From: Spinellus fusiger
Lineage: Eukaryota > Mucoromycota > Mucoromycetes > Mucorales > Phycomycetaceae
Direction of reading: 5' to 3'
Length of the DNA stretch: 64,000 nt
Assembly: GCA_025094145.1 (NCBI GenBank)
Contig: JALLLS010000004.1
Location: 372,001-436,000, forward strand
Below are positions 1 to 12,288 of this stretch, in pieces. The position numbers were made by a program, and so were the translations under genes. The first letter of the stretch is position 1. Every line of letters begins with the position of its first letter. The notes under the pieces were generated by a model, which was not told where the DNA came from, did no database searches, and was given only the letters and a program-made list of their open reading frames with translations.

Positions 1-845
1 ATCTGGTGAGTGTCTGTGTATGTTTATTATGTCTGACATGTTAGTCAGTTTCTATTGTATATTTTTTTACTATAGTAAACCCAGTGAATCCATTACAAAG
101 GCAAGAAGAAGGTGCCAGTGCAAGGGTAATACGACACACACATAGAGTACATTAATACATCTCAAACTAATTATTCTTACTACTATTCTATTATTGAAAA
201 GGGGTATTGGCACCTAAAAGGATTGGAGTACGATCCTACCAAGCTGCCAGTCATTGCCTATGGCACAGGAATGAAAGGAAAGGATGCTACCAAGTTCAAA
301 GGCCACCGTGTTGGTTTGACAAGAATATTATATCAATCATTGAAAGAGACAAAAAGATGGAGATCTTCTTATGGTTGATGTTGATAAGTTCCGAACATCG
401 AGAGTAAACATGATTGACTTCTCACCTAATATGAAAAGCTCTTTTAACAGTTACTCTGTTTTGTTTTCTTTTTTTGTTCTCAAGATCTGCCATACTTGCA
501 ACACAAATATCCTCACTGAGGTATTAGTGAATTTCAACAATATCCGCGCTTGCCAAAGTTGCGGAATTGTTTAGAACAGAGATGTGAATGCATCAAAGAG
601 TATCTATACAGTCACATAAGAATAGATATTCTTATTCATATTATATTATAATATTATATATCGCCACATCGAAAGTGGTTTCCTTCGGGATTTAGATATT
701 TACAGGTAAATTTACATAATAATCTTTATTTAAGAACTAACATGAATATATTTCACTTTTTTTGCTCCTTTTCAAATCTATGTCATTTCTAAACAATTGT
801 ATTTCGACTATTTTCTTTTATATCCTAAAGACCTCCTGGTGTGTA
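1..845 (+). mobile_element. Fanzor-type (TnpB-like) nuclease relic, copy 1, 5' cut by window edge
   Basis: This is a decayed copy of the C-terminal half of a Fanzor protein, the eukaryotic relative of the RNA-guided nuclease TnpB. Coding similarity runs from about 193 to 625 in shifting frames. It begins with a YWHLKRLEYDPTK-like stretch and the RuvC-II neighbourhood (YGTG-like), followed by VDVDKFRTS, a zinc ribbon CHTC (488-499) and CQSC (551-562), and the RuvC-III motif NRDVNASK with its Asp codon at 581-583. It is broken by a frameshift near 340 (two bases shorter than the sister copies) and by a TAG just before NRDV at 572-574. It is the only one of the three sister copies in which all four zinc-ribbon cysteines survive. 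The right end, about 826-845 plus TA, reads CTAAAGACCTCCTGGTGTG and matches the ends of the copies near 15.0-16.4 kb and 56.8-58.2 kb. The family call rests on motif order and spacing, and the copy cannot be functional. Confidence 0.7.
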
Positions 846-917
846 TTAAAAGAGCCACCTTAATTAATTTAGCTAAGATTTACTCACTTTGAGTTCGGAA
901 GAAAATGATACAAAGTA

Positions 918-2101
918 CATACCCAAAGATTTTCGGAATATAAAGAAATATCTTAAGAATAAAATCGCAATTTTTTTGTGATTGGCTAATGTGTTTGAAA
1001 TAGTTTTTTCGACATCTAAATGAACTATTTTAAACTTTATTACCTGTTTTAGCAATGGCTATTGACTTTGCAATTAAAAAGTGTAGAATTGGCTGTAAAG
1101 ACAAGAAATAGAGCCAGAATCCACTTAATACTACAACTCAGTCGCTGCATTTATTGTTTAACATAATATGTTATCCATAAGCCCACAGTATCTGCAGCGT
1201 AACAATATTTAAATATATAGAACACACAGTGAATTGACTCTAATGGTCATTGTCCATAAAATAGAACCAATGTCACTTATATTAAGAACTGTATAGCCAT
1301 TCATTGAATCCATATCCATAATAACCTCAACTGTCTCATTGTAACTGTTATTAACAATATTACTTAATGATAACAAGGTATTGTTTCTAATACTGTCCTT
1401 TAGGTCCAAGGAAAATAGTGTGAATTGTTTGACATGTGAATTTTATAAGTGGAGGCTAGTTGTATACCCCACCAGTATAAAGAGAGAAGTTATTTGTTTT
1501 GATAACCCCGTCCTTTTATTATTTCCCGCACTGCACATACAACTTAACGCCCAAGTACTCTTCAAGATGAGCATAACTGAGCAAGGTATTGTACTATTAT
1601 CAACAAAGAGAAACAATAGAAGGAAGTGATAGATACCACCAGAGGATATTCTAGTGATAAAAAGGTAAGCAGTGTCTTCATCTGGGCTTGAGCCAATTAC
1701 AATCCACAAGCCACTCATTGTATTGTTATTAGGCAAGTAAAGACTCTTCTCAAGTCAGCTTCAAGTGGTCTTATACAAGGTCAATAATTTCTAGGGTATA
1801 CTCCTAAGCATATATATCTATCTCTTAAGAATAAAGCACAAGGCTTTTAGGGTATGGATTATATTGCTATGAAGGAATACACTTGCTATAGTCATAATAT
1901 AGTATGAGCTATATTATTATAATAAACAATATTTTTTATTGATAATACAATTTGATATTGAGGTATCCACAAAAGGAAATAATAATTTGGATATCCAGAC
2001 CTTTTGATTTTAAACACAGTTCTATATAAGGGTAAAATTTGGGATCCTCGTAAAAGGAAGGAGATATCATCGCTTAAAAGCCAGAAAAATCTTTGGGTGT
2101 G
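918..2101 (-). mobile_element. TIR element of family A, copy A1
   Basis: This 1.18-kb element has terminal inverted repeats. Its left end is CATACCCAAAGATTTTCGG and its right end is the complement of a CACACCCAAAGATTTTTCTGG-like sequence, with TA on both sides (916-917 and 2102-2103). Relative to A3 it lies in reverse. It sits inside the Tc1 copy that continues at 2103, because the reading TATGGCAAGGG of the Tc1 transposase resumes exactly at the TA. Reverse-strand reading frames of 66 and 97 codons (1209-1409, 1443-1736) are shared almost word for word with A3, but I recognise no transposase motif in them. It may be a non-autonomous element. Confidence 0.7.
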
Positions 2102-2102
2102 T

Positions 2103-2762
2103 ATGGCAAGGGTTCAGTCATGATTTTGGGCTGCTTTTGGCGCGGAGGTGTAGGACCTCTTGTACTCTTGGAGGGATCAGTTAATCAAGACAAGTATGTC
2201 AATGTACTTGCCAAATGCTTTCTTCCCTGGTTCCACAAATTGCAAGAGAACCTCGATGAGACCATGCTCTTCCAAGAAGACGCCGCTCCTTGCCACACAG
2301 GAGCATATAGTAGATGGTACAAACAAGAGAGATGTATGATTGAAGGTTTTGATTTTTGGCCTGCACAAAGTCCATATCTTAACCCAATTGAGCATGTCTG
2401 GGCTTATCTTGAAAAGAAGATTGAGCCGTGTTGAACAAGCATAGCTTATCCAAAACTACTTAAAAATGCTTATGTAGTGAATGGGAAAATATTCTAAATG
2501 AATTTCTGGGAAATTTAGTGGATAGTATGCCAAAGAGGTGCTCTGCTGCGATGAAGAATAGAGGCTTTGTTACAAAGTACTTTGTAGCATATTTATAATA
2601 AGAATGTATACAATAATATAAAGAACAACTGTTTCAAATCTTGTGTTATTCTATGAACCTTTTATTATGAACATCTTAGACTGATAGATATGCCTTTATT
2701 TTTCAATTATTATTTTTTCAAAATAATTGATTTCTTGTCTAGTCACTTATTACATAGGACTG
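2103..2762 (+). mobile_element. Tc1/mariner-type element, family A, copy 1 (3' part only)
   Basis: This is the 3' half of a Tc1-like transposon, cut at its 5' side by element A1. It keeps the second catalytic Asp (QEDAAPCHTG) and the final block LNPIEHVW with the Glu intact, then meets a TGA at about 2432-2434 after KKIEPC, shared with the copy at 16576-17954. The C-terminal remainder can still be read in broken frames to about 2600. The right terminus is ATTACATAGGACTG followed by TA (2763-2764), matching the other family copies. Transposition means cutting and pasting between TA targets; this copy cannot make the enzyme. Confidence 0.85.
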
Positions 2763-2775
2763 TACAATCATATAG

Positions 2776-3000
2776 CAAGTGTTGGCTTTTTCCAAACGAT
2801 TTACGCATCTGATTTTTTTTGTGGATTCAATTCTCAGGTTTGCATGTAGTATCAAATAAAAGAAAATGTTTCTAAAATATTTCTATCTTTTCCCAATAGC
2901 TTTTGGTGGACACTTAGTTCTTAATCCAAAGATCTAATAAATAGTAATATGAATAAAAATAGATTAGATGCGTAAATCGTTTGGAAAAAGCCAATACTTG
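2776..3000. mobile_element. MITE-like element with 35-bp inverted ends
   Basis: A 225-bp segment has ends that are inverted copies over about 35 bp with one mismatch. Each end begins CAAGT(G/A)TTGGCTTTTTCC and runs on through AAACGATTTACGCATCT. The interior is AT-rich and has no reading frame. I see no clear target duplication. It lies 14 bp past the end of the Tc1 copy. It is most likely a small non-autonomous DNA transposon, and no second copy occurs in the window. Confidence 0.6.
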
Positions 3001-3454
3001 AATGACTATTCATAGCTAATATATCGAAAAGACCCGATGTTAAAGAAATAATAATACGATTTATCTTCACCCTCTTACTTTATTTATGATATCTTAAATA
3101 AAGTAGTTAGAGATCTTAGAGATAAATTATATTATGGCACTAATAATTGAAAACATATTAATAGAAATATCAACTAAAGACATTAAGATATAATTTTCAT
3201 TGGCCAGGTCTTTGAGTGTCTGTGATAAGGCGTTTTATTACATACCAATGATTGAGCTCTTAAGAAATATATTGCTTAATACAACACCAGAGTTTAAACC
3301 ATATTTAAGACTGTTCAATTTATGTATAGGTCTTTTATTAAGTATTTTACAGAATAGAATTACGGGAAATAGATTTCCCTAATTTAAGTGTTGGTTTTTT
3401 ATTTTATTCTATTTTTTTATTTTATTTCTATCTAACTATGGATCTTATTGAAAG

Positions 3455-3710
3455 TCTCGTCAATGGGTTGTTAATCCAAAGGAAATCCGGTCAGTTAACA
3501 GGTAGTTAAACTCTGATGTTTATTCATTCATAACAACACGTCTTTTATACTTTTCTACTACTAGTATTTAGCTTCAGGGGTATGTTATTGAATACTATCC
3601 ACTATCATCATCCCTTAGTATTCGATAGCATCCCCTTCTCAGTTTAGTAGTCGTAGTTGATATTTCCAAAAGGAGTGGTAATTAAAAATATAGAAAATGT
3701 CTTTACGACA
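3455..3710 (-). repeat. LTR-like repeat, about 255 bp
   Basis: The sequence is homologous to the repeats at 13101-13355 and 10714-10968, in reverse orientation. On the minus strand it starts TGTCGTAAAGACATTTTC and ends near CATTGACGAGA (TGTCGT...ACGACA in the cleaner sister). It contains a TATA-like AGTATAAAAGACG and the conserved block CCGGATTTCCTTTGG near its end. TG...CA ends, a TATA motif and three dispersed copies of one length fit solo long terminal repeats of a retrotransposon. I see no internal retroelement domains beside it and no target duplication here. Confidence 0.5.
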
Positions 3711-6700
3711 AGTCATACAATATTGGCGCTTTTAATATTACATAGGGTATATAAAAATTAAGCTAGAGTTATCTACAGCATTAAATAAACTTAGTAGTAT
3801 GGCTAGGCAATCAGCTTTGATTATATACTAAAATATAATTGTTTATGTTAATGAATAAGGGACACAATAAATATATTTAGCGTCTTTAGTTTTATCCAAG
3901 TCACCGCCACACTTATATTAAACCATCAATATAAATACATAAAACCGCTTATTTGATTGATACGAAACATTAGGGTGAAGAGAAAAAAAGAATATGAGGA
4001 AGGTTTTTAAATACCAACAATTGGTAAGCCTTTCTTTACACACCAGGAGGCCTCCGGCAGGGCTCATATCAGTATTCTTTAGTAAATTCCTAGAATAATT
4101 AGTTATAAAATACTTATCTCAAACTAAGGCTTGTTAAAGATGTACATAAGCTATAGGAAGTGAATTGATTTGGTAGAAACTAGGACAACATAAAACTTAA
4201 TATTAGTACATGTCTATTTCAGATCCATATAATCTTCAACTATGTGTACTCCAAACTTTTACAAATAATATATTTACACTTCGTGGGATTTTTTCCATAA
4301 AAGCTTTTTTCCATAAAAACGTTTGTGTGTGAGAAGAATACACATTTATCTGTTTTATAAATATGCACTTATTAAAGTCAAGTAAGGTAAAGTGGCAACT
4401 CAAAGTATTGATAACAGTGTTCCATTATCAATACAATTACTCATCAACCTATTAATACTCGACTTACTCATCAGTCTACTAATGCATCAATCACTTGTGT
4501 TCAACTCTGATTAGATAGGTGTCTGACCTGAGTCAATTAAAGGTTAAACCTTTTAAGAAATTAGTCAGCCTTTATGCATTTTATTTCAGATAAGTATATT
4601 TATTTATGGATTGATGAATAGTCATATCTTTTCATAAAAAAGACATTCTATTCACCACCTTATTGGAATTACCATTTCCTATGTATATTATCAATCACTT
4701 ATATGATCTTTTTTTTAATGAGGTCTCAGCTACGCGTTCATAATTAAATGATTCTGAATTATATACAGTTTATTTTAAAAGAGATCAAAATATTCAGCTT
4801 ATTTAAAATTGCACCATCAATAAAATTAGCTACAAGACATTGAAGAGACTATATTATTAATTGATAGTACTAGACAAGAAATATTATAAACAATTACTAG
4901 AGGTAAAAGAGAAGAATGCAGATAGCATATTTTCTGATCTGATCGGCGGAGAGCTAAATAGTAAGAATAAAGAACGACAATTTGAACATGTATATAGTCT
5001 TAATATTAGACGCTGTCTACAACATACGCATAAATATATTTATACTTTTTCCAGATTTTTTTAAACTAATATCATATTGGGTTATCCCATTCACTGTAGA
5101 AAATCAGATAAGATAATAATAAACTATTCTTATGAAAACAAAACAAAAAGAGGTTTTAGACATTCAGTCTATAAATAAGATCAAAAACATAATTAATGTA
5201 AAGTGATGAAGAAAGAGTAACGGCAATTTCATAAGTAAAAAGAAGAAAGCCTATATCTAAACAATTTTACTTCCTTTTTTCATACATTGTGTTATCTTTT
5301 TCTAACTAAATAGTAAACAGGTCAATATGCAAGTGCAAATATAATAAAAAATAACATCAAAATTAAAACTTAATAGAGAGATCTTCCTTTAATCTACAGT
5401 TGTTTTTTATTCAAATTTCTGACCCGTTGAAAGTGCAAGAACTGTAATAAAACCTTTCAGGTGTATCCTATAATCTTCCTAAATTATTATATGACAGTTA
5501 TTATGCCTGAAGTGAACATAGTAAAATCGAAATAGCATCCGAGAAGTAAGTATTATTTCAACGTCCCAAATTAAAACTTCTTTGCTTGACAGTCAAATAG
5601 ATTGGGTGAATTTTTGTAAGGTGAATTTTTATAAATATAGATTTAGATCAATAACATTTCACTTTTTTCTCGCTCTAAATGATCTAATTTATTATTCTTA
5701 TTCGGTTCATTAATCTTACTACAGTGAATTTTACAGGTAGAAATTAAAGGCACTCTATCTGATTGTGTGTATTACATTGATTATAACTTGCAGCTATACA
5801 CTGCGACTTCTTTTTAATATATAGTTTTAGTAGTTTCTATTTAAAGAGCTTAGTAAGCCCTGACAAATTTTTTCTACCAGCAACAACTATGTAAGAGTAA
5901 TGCTCACCATTAATATGAAGATAGACAGCAAATTTAAATTCACTTAGTTTCATTAGTAGACTATATTTATAAACCGAAACATATATCTGACAGATTATTT
6001 CAACAGAATATCATTCTAATAAGCCAAGAAAGTTTATCTGATGTCTTCTGCTTATCTGCTATTCAAATGTATTGTAGTGCTATGAATGTGCTGTAGATTA
6101 TAATGGGTTGTTTGTATGTAGGGCTTGCGCACCGAAAGAGTTCTATTTTTCTTTTTTTTTTAGGAAAAAAGAAAGAAAAAGTGATCGTATCGTCATCATA
6201 TTTGAATATCTTTAAAGTTCAGAGTAAATCATTCATAATATAGACTATCAGATTAATAATTCCTCTAAAGTATACTTTAAACTGAAGGTCTCTACCGAAA
6301 AGGCGCGGATGGCTACAAAGACATAAATCTACAAATGGTTCATATTTTACAGTACTGCTGCCATGTTTATATTTTAATCCCGACCCTGAAATAGCAATTA
6401 ACAAGTGATACACTCTGCCACCACACTCGGTTAGCTGAAGTGATGAATATTTAACCGGGCATAGAAAGGGTTAACCAACAATTGTTTATTTTTCACATCA
6501 ATCAAGCTTATTTACTAACCTTTTTTAGTTTCAGTTTCATCTGATAAGCTCAGATGAAGATCTACAGACAACCATTGTTTATGGCAACTGATTGCATCTC
6601 AACTGGTTTGTTGATCAATAACTAAGTGGATAATCAATGTAGAAGAGTACATTATAAGGACTCTAGTCTCAATAAGTCAAACATATTGTAATTATGATTT

Positions 6701-7403
6701 TATAATATCTACTAACTTAGCATGTAGATTTAAATATTTCATATTAAATACTTCTAGTATCAACCTTTTGACCCTTCCTATCTGACTTCTAGGGGGGTTT
6801 TATTTTTGTAAGATATTGACTGTAATTTAATTTCTTTATCATTGACAAAAGTAAAATATTGTAGTAGCAGGTATAATATTTACTCGATAAAGTGTACATT
6901 TAATTTAATTAATAGTTGTCTGATATTATATATAAACATATAAACATATATGTATAGGTTTATAAAAATAGGTGTATAGAAATAGGTGTATAGACATAGG
7001 TGTAGGATAATGAGAGAAAGAACTATGATGATGGCTGAGAGTATTTAATAATCCAACAAGTAGTCTCAATATTCTAGGTAACGGATAATAGTTCTACATC
7101 TCATTAAGAAGTTATTCGACAAAGATAGAAATAATTACGTAAATAACAACAATAGTGTTCCACAAAAGCAGTAAATCTACTTTAATGTTCTAACGGAGAT
7201 TCATGTATAATTTATGTGACTTATAAAAATAATATATTTTTTCCAATATAAATAAAATCAATTGATTCTAATTAAGTTGTTCTTAGTAATCTATTTGGTT
7301 TAAATATTCTCAATCTAAACAATGTCTACAAGTAAGATAAAAAGATAAAAAGATCCAAATATACATTAATTTAGTGGCCTGTAACTAATTAAAACCACTT
7401 TTA
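3711..7403. other. AT-rich spacer, no gene recognised
   Basis: I find no convincing gene in these 3.7 kb. The open frames (for example the 67-codon frame at 4861-5064, which starts with TTG) are short, lack family motifs and look like chance in AT-rich DNA. Near 4038 there is a CACACCAGGAGGCCTCCGG stretch that recalls the Fanzor-unit terminus, but nothing around it supports an element. Short local repeats occur at about 6960-7010 (AATAGGTGTATAGA-type units). Confidence 0.5.
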
Positions 7404-9428
7404 ATGAATCTAGATATTGAAGACAATGCTTCCCAAGTTACAGCTATCACACCTGGTGAAATAGAAAAATCATCTATTCCAAGACCTACAGTAGAAGAAT
7501 TAAAAACCAATGATCCTAAAAACCCAAAGGTAAGAGTTGTTTTATATAAGCGTAGCTAATACTATTTTCATAGAATTGGTCACCATTTCAAAAATGGTCC
7601 GTCTTTAGTATTGTTTTTATGAATGCTTTCATGGGATACTTTACATCTTCCATCTATGTAAGTGAATATTTATATATAATCTGTGGAAATAAAGTTAAAT
7701 TAATTATATGTATCTACTTAGTTACCAGCTACCAGTGCAATGAAAGACGAATTCAAAGTTGATATTACTGTAAGTCATACATAAAGTAATAGGCCAGTAT
7801 TTTAATCCATACTTGTATCATTAGACCATCAATGCAACAGTCTCTTTGTTTGTTTTTATTATCGGTATTGCAGTATGTACATTATTGGTTACTTTTTTTT
7901 TTGCTTTTTTTTTCTAACTATCAGTGCCTTCTCATAGCCGTTATATTGGGCGCCTCTGAGTGAACGTATTGGAAGAAGGTGAGATAGATAATAGTACTTA
8001 ATAAATGTATCGATATTTAACAAAACTATATTTATCTGTAGATGGGTCTATACCACAGGAATGCTGTTCTATACCATATTTACTATCGTGTGTGCTTTAT
8101 CGCCCAATGTTGCTGTATTCTTTGTTTTTCGACTCTTACAAGGTGTATTTGCCTGTGTTGGACAAGCAGTTGGTGGTGGAAGTGCAGCAGACCTGTTCTT
8201 ACCACATGAGCGTGGTATGGCCATGAGTTTCTATATTGTTGGGTAATTATTTGTAGTATGAATTGTCTATCAAAAAGTAATCTTATTTACATTTTTATGC
8301 CCTGTAGTACTGTACTTGGACCCGCTGTTGCTCCTATCATAGGTGGATTCGTCACTCAGTACCTTGGATGGCGATGGATCTTTCATATTATGTCTATAAT
8401 GGGAGGATTTTTGACTATTATCAATTTCCTATTCCTCAAAGAAACATTGTATACTCCCCACGATCCTTCAGATGCACCTGACAATGTATCAATCTTCACC
8501 AAGATGAAGTTCAATCCTGTAAGTTATTCCATTGCAACTGTTTAGTTTCTTAAATGTATTATTTATTAACCATTATCTGATCATAGCTTATAACATTGCT
8601 GTTGTTCAAAGAGCCCCGTGTTGTCTGGGTTTGCATTCCTACAAGTCTTGCCTTTGGATTCTTTTATCTTTTGGTTACCGTTCTTCCTATAACTTTCACC
8701 AGTGTCTACTCTTTTAGTACCAGTTCTGTCGGTCTATGCTTCTTAGCTGGTGGTATTGGCAATGTCATTGGATGTATTTTCTCTGGCTTAGTTTCAGACC
8801 GTCTATTCTCATGGCAAGTTAAACGTAATAACAATGTCCGTATTCCAGAGTACCGCCTTACTCCGGTATACATTGGTGTACCCTTTTCAATTGTGGGAAT
8901 TCTTATCTATGGATGGTGCCTTCAATTCAAGGTGAACTCATATGTGTCTCTTCTTGGCTTTGGTAGTTGTAAGTCATTTCCTCATTGGTGTCTATGAGAT
9001 ATGAGTTGAGTATGCTCACTCTTTTATATCTATACACATTATCAGATTGTTTCGGTATAATGTATACTATTACCGTTATCAGTACCTACCTAGTGGAGAT
9101 CCTCCCTAAAAAATCAGCATCAGGTAACTATTACTAATCATGTTTGTTACGCTTCATTGTACATTTCTTAACCTTTGCATTTCAGTTGTCTCTTTGGCGA
9201 ATTTCTCAAGAAATTTAGTCAGTATGGTCTTCTCTTTACTGGCTGTTATTATAGATACCGGTCTGGGTCATGGATGGACCTAGTAAGTTGATACTTTGTA
9301 TTTCTATAACGATTGTCTTTATTCACCTGAATCTATCTTATAGTACTATGATTGCCATTATCCTTCTTATAGCATATCTCACTTGCATTCCAGTTGTTCA
9401 GAGATATGCCATCAAATGGGGTCATTAG
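7404..9428 (+). CDS. MFS transporter, drug:H+ antiporter-like, 11 exons
   Basis: This is a major facilitator superfamily membrane transporter, probably a proton-coupled exporter of the DHA1 (multidrug/polyamine) type. The substrate cannot be read from sequence. My model joins 7404-7529, 7574-7657, 7722-7769, 7825-7872, 7938-7978, 8042-8242, 8308-8518, 8587-8968, 9046-9123, 9186-9282 and 9344-9428. It gives 1401 nt and 466 residues, normal for a 12-helix MFS protein. All introns are GT-AG, 44-77 nt long, and phases agree throughout. After an acidic, polar N-terminus comes KNPKNWSPFQKW, common in DHA1 proteins, then the loop 2-3 signature APLYWAPLSERIGRR. RLLQGVFACVGQAVGGG and GTVLGPAVAPIIGG correspond to the helix 4 and 5 signatures. 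The C-terminus ends YAIKWGH. The acceptor before exon 5 was placed at CTCATAG because only that choice restores the PLYWAPLSER motif. The gene stands alone and looks intact. Confidence 0.88.
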
Positions 9429-10499
9429 GTTGTCCATTCTTCTACTTTTTGTTATTCTCTGTACCTACAAGAATGGGAGTTAAAGTGAGATACCCTATTT
9501 ATTAATTAAGAATATGCAGTGCTATATTATTCCCTTTTGTATTTAGATATATACTTAGACTAATACTTTACATCTACCATTTATTCCTTATATTTTTCTC
9601 ATTTCTTGTCATAGTATAAACAAATAAACAAATAAACAAAGCTAGTACTGTTAGCATGTATAAAATTCCGCGTTAACAAACATGTTCAATGCCAAAATGT
9701 TTACATGTATACTAAATCATACCTCAGGCTTTTGTTAAAAAACAAACTATTAAGATGCAGTGTCAGGTTGTTTATTTGTTTATTTGTTTATAGAGTTTGT
9801 TATCTCGAAAAAACAAAAACAAGAAAAGTAAAGAAACTTGATGAGGAGTTCCAGAAGAATAGTAAGAGAAATGACTCAATACTCCCTCCCTAAACAAAGA
9901 CAATTCTCACCAAGACAGGTATTGTCATTGTTTCAAATAGACATCCCTTAGTGAACGTCTTGAGGGCCATGGATAAATGATTAAGCAAGGTAATGGACAG
10001 GACTATTTCTCACAAACAAATTTAGTACTATTTGTGGCATGGGACTAACACAATGATGGATAGTTTGGTAATTTATAGACAGTAAGAAAACAGTATCTAT
10101 TCTGAAAAATACCTAACAGCACTTTCCTTTGAACTATTATCCTTGATTTTATAGGCTTACTTCTTTAAGACATTAAATGAATTAACTGGACTGTCAGAAT
10201 AAATTGTCAGCTCTTACATCAGCAGCCTGGTTGGTCATGGGAGGTAGAGAATTCAGCGGAGATGATTTTTCATTAGCTAACCTGGAGTCTAGAATCCGAG
10301 TCTAATCAAACATCTATTCACACCTAAATACTATTGGGAAGATGCTTAATCTGACATCTTTTCTGGATTTTTTATATTAGAGCATCTCCAACCCAAGCTT
10401 GGAGTCAGAAGTCACATGTTCACTTCAAGAACACACCCAAGGAATGGTTGACTTTTGATTGGGACTCATATCACCATGATGAGTGGTTTAAAATAGCTA
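9429..10499. other. Spacer after the MFS gene, with a stem-forming inverted repeat
   Basis: There is no recognisable gene. An inverted repeat built from TAAACAAA units lies at 9615-9640 and 9768-9792 (TATAAACAAATAAACAAA against its complement) and could fold around about 130 nt. It may be a decayed MITE or a chance pairing of two microsatellites. Around 10200-10310 a frame reading AWLVMGGREFSGDDFSLANLE looks more protein-like than its surroundings but ends in stops, and I do not recognise it. Confidence 0.4.
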
Positions 10500-10713
10500 T
10501 GCACCCAAAGATTTTTCTGGCCTTTAAGCGGTGATATATCCTTCCTTTTAAGTAAAAGAAAAACTCACTTTATATGGAACTGTGTTTAAAATAAAAAGGT
10601 TTGTGGATATTCAAATAATTGTTTCTTTTTATGGATACCTCAATATCAAATTGTATTATCAATAGAATATATTGTTTATGAATAAAATTGTTTATTGTAA
10701 TAGTATAGATAAT

Positions 10714-10968
10714 TGTCGTGATGCCACTTTCTTTTTATGGATAATGACATCTTAAGTGAAGAAGCCAACTGGAAAAAGAAAGGTGAACAGTTGAAATTAG
10801 ACTAAAGGATAGCTCACCCTGAAGATGTAATTACTATATTATAAGTTAGCAGAAGTATTGCGTAGAAACAGTATAAAAGTAAGTACACAATTGAATGAAT
10901 AAAGAACAGAGTTCTACTACACGTTTAGCTGTCCGAATTTCCTTTGATACCTAAGATCAAAGACGACA
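10714..10968 (+). repeat. LTR-like repeat inside A2
   Basis: This 255-bp segment begins TGTCGTGATGCCAC and ends AAGACGACA, with TAAT directly on both sides (10710-10713 and 10969-10972), as expected for a target duplication. It contains AGTATAAAAG (TATA-like), GAATAAAG (polyadenylation-like) and the block GTCCGAATTTCCTTTG shared with the other LTR-like repeats. It is read as a solo LTR left by recombination, and it interrupts element A2. Confidence 0.55.
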
Positions 10969-11898
10969 TAATACCGACATAATACTATAGTATGACTATA
11001 GCTACTGCCCAAATGCATTCCCTTCATAGCAATAGAATCCACACCCTAAAGGCGTTGTGTTTTATCCTTGGGAGATAGATAACTATGCTCAGGAGTATAC
11101 CCTAGACACTGTTGATAGTATAGAAGACCAGCTAAGACTGACTTGAAAGGAGTCTTTACTTGCCTAATAACAATACAATGAGTGTCTTGTGGATTACAAT
11201 GAGCTCAAGCCCAGATGAAGACACTGCTTGCCTTTTTATCACTAGAATAGTCCTTGGTAGTGTCTATCACCTATTGTTTCTCTTTGTTAATAATAGCACA
11301 TTACCTTGCTCAGCTATGCACATCTTGACAAGTACTTGAGTGTTAAGTTGTATGTGCAGTGTGGGAAATAACAAGAGGGAAATATAGTAACAAATAATAA
11401 CTTTTCTCTATTGTAGTGGGGTATACACTAGCTTCTACTCATAAAATTCTTAAGTCAAATTCACGTCAAATTTATAAGTCAAACAATTCACACTCTATTT
11501 GCCTTTTAAAAAAACTCTATTTGCCTTAAGCCTAAAGCCCAGTATTTAAAACAATACTTTTTAATCATTAAGCACCACTGTTAATACCAGTTACAATAAT
11601 ATAGTTACTGAAGTGATTATGAATAATGATTCAATAAATGAATACACTGTTCTCAACACAAGTAAGTTTGGTTCTATTTTATGGACAATGACCACTAAAG
11701 TTAATTCCGTATGTTCTGTAATACATCTTTCTTAAGCATTGTTATACTGCAAATACTGTGGGCTTAAGGATAACACATTATGTTAAACAATAAATGCAGT
11801 GACTGAGTTGTAATTTTGGAGTGATTCTTGTTCTATTTCTTCTCTTTACAGCCAATTCTATACTTTTTAATTGCAAAGTCAATCATCACTGCTTAAAC

Positions 11899-12288
11899 GG
11901 GAACGACGTTATTTATCCAAAAATAAGGCCAGTCACAATTATTTTACGCTGTAAAATAAATCTCCAAAAAGCCCAAAAATATATAAAATTTAGACAAAAA
12001 GACTTAGAAAATAATTTTTTTAAAAAAAATTATATTGAATAATTGAAACAACAATAAATAAAAAAATAAAGTGACCCGACAAAAGTAATAGAATTTTTTC
12101 CAATGTATATTTTCTTTTTTAGATTCATGTTCTATATTAATAGTGCTATAACTTCATGAGTTCATTAGATAAAGACATAAAAGTCTCAGTAGATAACAGA
12201 GGTTATATATTTTTGGGCTTTTTGGAGATTTATTTTACAGCGTAAAATAATTGTGACTGGCCTTATTTTTGGATAAATAACGTCGTTC
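11899..12288. mobile_element. MITE with 86-bp near-perfect inverted ends inside A2
   Basis: The first about 86 bp, starting GAACGACGTTATTTATCC at 11901, recur as an exact reverse complement at 12203-12288. The flanks CTTAAAC (11892-11898) and CTTAAAC (12289-12295) match, giving a 7-bp target duplication. A1 and A3 lack the insert and show an uninterrupted sequence at this place, which confirms an insertion. There is no coding capacity. The interior holds a Tc1-type end fragment (see 12069-12183). The near-perfect arms suggest recent activity or a strongly base-paired transcript. Confidence 0.8.
12069..12183 (-). mobile_element. Tc1-type terminal fragment trapped in the MITE
   Basis: These about 115 bp read AAAGTGACCCGACAAAAG and then match, on the minus strand, the 3' subterminal part of the Tc1 element at 40581-41938 (shared blocks include TTATCTAATGAA and TCATGAAGTTATA). 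No transposase remains. Either a Tc1 inserted into the MITE and was mostly deleted, or the MITE arose by capturing this end. Confidence 0.6.

Noticed and set aside
1381..1736. Overlapping open frames on both strands taken as a host gene
   Set aside because: They lie inside TIR element A1 and recur in A3, overlap antisense to each other and show no family motif.
3200..3382. 60-codon frame as a gene
   Set aside because: The start is not supported, there are no motifs, and composition equals the AT-rich spacer.
4036..4062. CACACCAGGAGGCCTCCGG resembling a Fanzor-unit terminus
   Set aside because: Only the first about 12 bases match, the subterminal part differs, and no partner end or coding relic lies nearby.
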